Assembly: GCA_913048545.1 (NCBI GenBank)
Contig: CAJWWH010000072.1
Coordinates: forward strand, 1 to 8,459
DNA: 8,459 nt
Source: an uncultured Opitutia bacterium
GTDB lineage: Bacteria > Verrucomicrobiota > Verrucomicrobiae > Opitutales > MB11C04
Direction of reading: 5' to 3'
Below, in pieces: positions 6,505 to 8,459 of the stretch (the first letter of the stretch is position 1; every line of letters begins with the position of its first letter). The notes under the pieces are model-generated. The model searched no databases. It saw only the letters and a list, made by a program, of their open reading frames with translations, and had not been told where the DNA came from. Made by a program: the position numbers and the translations under genes.

Positions 6505-7446
6505 CTAAATTCGTAAAGTACCGTTCTTTTCAGACTCCAAAAAGTCCTCATAAGTTGACTGAATCCCATCGACCAAGGAAATTTTTGACTGCCAACCCAG
6601 TTGTTCCAGTAGAGTGACATCGAGTCTTTTAATTGGAGTCCCATCTGGTTTACTGAGATCATGTTGTATCTCCCCCTCAAAACCGACCACACTTTTAACT
6701 AAATTTGTAAGTTCAAGAATGGATTGATCCGTCCCCGAACCAACATTAATCCAATCCGGTGGATTATCCACCGATAATAAAAATATCAATGCATCCGCTA
6801 AATCATCCGCATGCAAAAGTTCCCGCCTTGGGGTACCCGTACCCCAAATCGTGACTGCAGAAGAACCAGCCAGCTTTGCTTCGTGAAATCGACGAATTAA
6901 AGCAGGCAACACATGAGAATTCTCATGATGGTAATTGTCACCCGGGCCATATAGATTGGTTGGCATTGCAGAATGAAACATCACACCGTATTGACTTCGG
7001 TAGTGTCTGCACATTTCAAGTCCGGCAATCTTGGCAATCGCATAAGCCGAGTTGGTGGGTTCCAAAGGTCCGGAAAGCATGGATTTTTCTACGAGGGGCT
7101 GTTCGGCGTCGCGGGGATAAATGCAGGAACTCCCCAAGTTAAGAAAACGAGCCACCCCGGATTCAAAAGAAGAATGAATCAAATTTGAATTGATCAGTAA
7201 ATTTTCGCGGATGAAATCTGCGGGATAAGTGTTATTTGCGAAAATACCTCCGACACGACCCGCTGCATTGATAACATAATTGGGCTTTTCCTGTTCTAAA
7301 AACCTTTTGACTGCCTGCTGATCACATAAATCGAGTTCAGTTCGATTACGGGTAATGACTTCATATTCATCCGTTCTTCTATTCAAGGCACGAATCAGCG
7401 CGGACCCTACCATTCCGTTGTGTCCGGTTATAAATATTTTTTTCAT
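6505..7446 (-). CDS. fcl: GDP-L-fucose synthase (GMER, epimerase/reductase)
   Basis: A 313-residue short-chain dehydrogenase/reductase that 3,5-epimerises and then reduces GDP-4-keto-6-deoxy-D-mannose with NADPH to give GDP-L-fucose, the fucosyl donor for surface polysaccharides. The NADP-binding GHNGMVG is at 8-14, with AAGRVGGI..N.TYPADFI at 61-79. The catalytic set matches E. coli Fcl with an offset of one: Ser106, Cys108 and Pro111 in SSCIYP, Tyr135 and Lys139 in YAIAK, and His178 in NSHVLPAL. MPTNLYGPGDNYH (161-173) and WGTGTPRRELLHADDLADA are also typical. The ATG at 7446-7444 shares its A with the gmd TGA stop (TGATG), indicating translational coupling. A TTG one codon upstream is a less likely start. 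Length is normal and nothing is missing. Confidence 0.96.
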   Translation of the reverse strand: MKKIFITGHNGMVGSALIRALNRRTDEYEVITRNRTELDLCDQQAVKRFLEQEKPNYVINAAGRVGGIFANNTYPADFIRENLLINSNLIHSSFESGVARFLNLGSSCIYPRDAEQPLVEKSMLSGPLEPTNSAYAIAKIAGLEMCRHYRSQYGVMFHSAMPTNLYGPGDNYHHENSHVLPALIRRFHEAKLAGSSAVTIWGTGTPRRELLHADDLADALIFLLSVDNPPDWINVGSGTDQSILELTNLVKSVVGFEGEIQHDLSKPDGTPIKRLDVTLLEQLGWQSKISLVDGIQSTYEDFLESEKNGTLRI

Positions 7447-8459
7447 CAACCCAGATTGGCCTCAGATAACGCTTTTTCTCGCTCAGCCAGTTTCATATCC
7501 TCCTCCACCATGATGGAGACAAGTTCTTTAAAGGTGACTTGGGGCTTCCATCCCAGTTTTTTCTCTGCCTTACTGGCATCGCCAATTAAAAGATCCACTT
7601 CAGCTGGCCTTTCATATTTTTGATCAAAACCAACGAATTCCTTGTAATCCAATTCAAGGCAGGAAAAAGTTTCCTCTAAAAACTCCCGAACGGTGTGAGT
7701 CTCATTGGTGGCGATTACATAATCATCCGGTTCGTCCTGCTGCAGCATCAACCACATTGCCTCAACATACTCCTTGGCGTATCCCCAGTCCCTCTTTGAA
7801 TCGAGGTTTCCAAGGATTAATTTTTTTTGTAGTCCCAATTTGATTCGCGTTGCCGCCCGGGTGATTTTACGGGTCACAAATGTTTCTCCACGGCGCGGAG
7901 ATTCATGATTAAACAGGATTCCACTGCTCGCATGTAAACCGTAGGACTCCCGATAATTCACGGTTAACCAATGGGCATACATTTTTGCGCAGGCATAAGG
8001 CGACCGGGGCCAGAATGGAGTTGTTTCAACCTGTGGAACCTCCTGCACTTTACCAAACATTTCTGAAGAGGAAGCTTGATAATACCTGACTTTTTCTACT
8101 AATCCGGCCTCGCGAATCGCTTCCAGGATCCTCACTGCACCCACTCCCGTGACATCCCCCGTGTACTCGGGAATATCAAATGACACCCGTACATGACTTT
8201 GTGCTCCAAGATTGTAAATCTCATCGGGTTGTAATTGATAAAGTAATTTCACCAACTGAACCGCATCCGCCAAGTCCCCGTAGTGCAAAAATAATTTTGT
8301 ATCATCCACAAGTGGATCTTTATACATATGTTCCAACCTGGATGTATTGAAGGACGAAGCACGGCGCACGATACCATGTACCTCATACCCCTTCTCCAAT
8401 AATAATTCAGCCAAATAAGAACCGTCTTGTCCTGTAATTCCAGTAATTAACGCTTTTTT
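7446..8459 (-). CDS. gmd: GDP-mannose 4,6-dehydratase, complete except for the initiator codon
   Basis: An NADP-dependent SDR enzyme converting GDP-D-mannose to GDP-4-keto-6-deoxy-D-mannose, the substrate of the following fcl product. The frame is open to the window edge and begins [18 protein letters not shown], so the ATG should be the next codon out. With that Met as residue 1, the catalytic residues fall exactly on the E. coli numbers: Ser132 (Thr in E. coli), Glu134, Tyr156 and Lys160, within SSSEMFG and YACAK. The dinucleotide motif GITGQDG spans 8-14. [25 protein letters not shown] and [20 protein letters not shown] are family signatures. A TTG inside the frame at 8414 is not the start. 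With the Met the protein would be 338 residues, shorter at the C-terminus than the E. coli enzyme (373) but within the family range. Confidence 0.97.
   Translation of the reverse strand, partial: KKALITGITGQDGSYLAELLLEKGYEVHGIVRRASSFNTSRLEHMYKDPLVDDTKLFLHYGDLADAVQLVKLLYQLQPDEIYNLGAQSHVRVSFDIPEYTGDVTGVGAVRILEAIREAGLVEKVRYYQASSSEMFGKVQEVPQVETTPFWPRSPYACAKMYAHWLTVNYRESYGLHASSGILFNHESPRRGETFVTRKITRAATRIKLGLQKKLILGNLDSKRDWGYAKEYVEAMWLMLQQDEPDDYVIATNETHTVREFLEETFSCLELDYKEFVGFDQKYERPAEVDLLIGDASKAEKKLGWKPQVTFKELVSIMVEEDMKLAEREKALSEANLG

Noticed and set aside
6496..6530. TTTAC...GTAAA inverted repeat between the convergent yceH and fcl stops, followed by a T-rich run
   Set aside because: A five-pair AT-rich stem with a 12-base loop is too weak to call a terminator; most of it lies within the end of fcl.
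1..8459. Search for CRISPR arrays, tRNA or rRNA genes, insertion sequences, attachment sites, toxin-antitoxin or defence genes
   Set aside because: No regularly spaced repeats, tRNA-like cloverleaf, transposase or integrase motifs, or recognised defence domains were seen on either strand.

Overview
The window looks like a metagenomic or draft contig from a bacterium related to the Verrucomicrobiota, possibly an Opitutae/Puniceicoccales-like marine lineage. This placement is an inference. It rests on the L21 sequence (N-terminus [30 protein letters not shown] tail), a DUF5069-type protein between RNase R and a DapF homolog, moderate GC, and the frequent lack of Shine-Dalgarno sequences. The first ~1.1 kb does not match the rest. 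It is visibly richer in G+C, uses CTG for leucine heavily, and encodes most of a glutamyl-tRNA synthetase. It fuses in mid-gene to an RNase R gene that has lost its 5' end.

Layout. (1) 1 to ~1125, plus strand: gltX, open at the window edge and cut before its last ~60 codons. (2) ~1111-1131: a junction where gltX and rnr homology overlap for only a dozen or so bases. It is best explained as an assembly chimera or a microhomology-mediated join. (3) ~1116-4271, plus strand: a tight gene run of rnr (RNase R lacking its N-terminal ~180 residues), a DUF5069-like protein and a dapF homolog. (4) 4268-5038, minus strand: a class I SAM-dependent methyltransferase. It converges on dapF so closely that one CTAG serves both stop codons, and it is divergent from rplU. 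(5) 5138-5723, plus strand: rplU-rpmA, encoding ribosomal proteins L21 and L27. (6) 5791-6495, plus strand: yceH (DUF480/UPF0502). (7) 8459-6505, minus strand: gmd then fcl, a translationally coupled pair converting GDP-mannose to GDP-L-fucose. gmd lacks only its initiator codon, which should lie just beyond the window edge.

How the genes work together. L21 and L27 belong to the 50S subunit, and RNase R degrades structured RNA. gmd and fcl form a complete two-step pathway to GDP-L-fucose for surface polysaccharide. The most unusual protein is the DapF homolog: the fold and flanking motifs are kept, but both catalytic cysteines are serines, so ordinary diaminopimelate epimerisation is doubtful. 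I see no RNA genes, CRISPR arrays, insertion sequences, transposases, phage genes or defence systems, and there is no gene-free stretch above 300 bases. I do not see a clearly new multi-gene system. The two points most worth pursuing are the altered DapF and the gltX/rnr junction.
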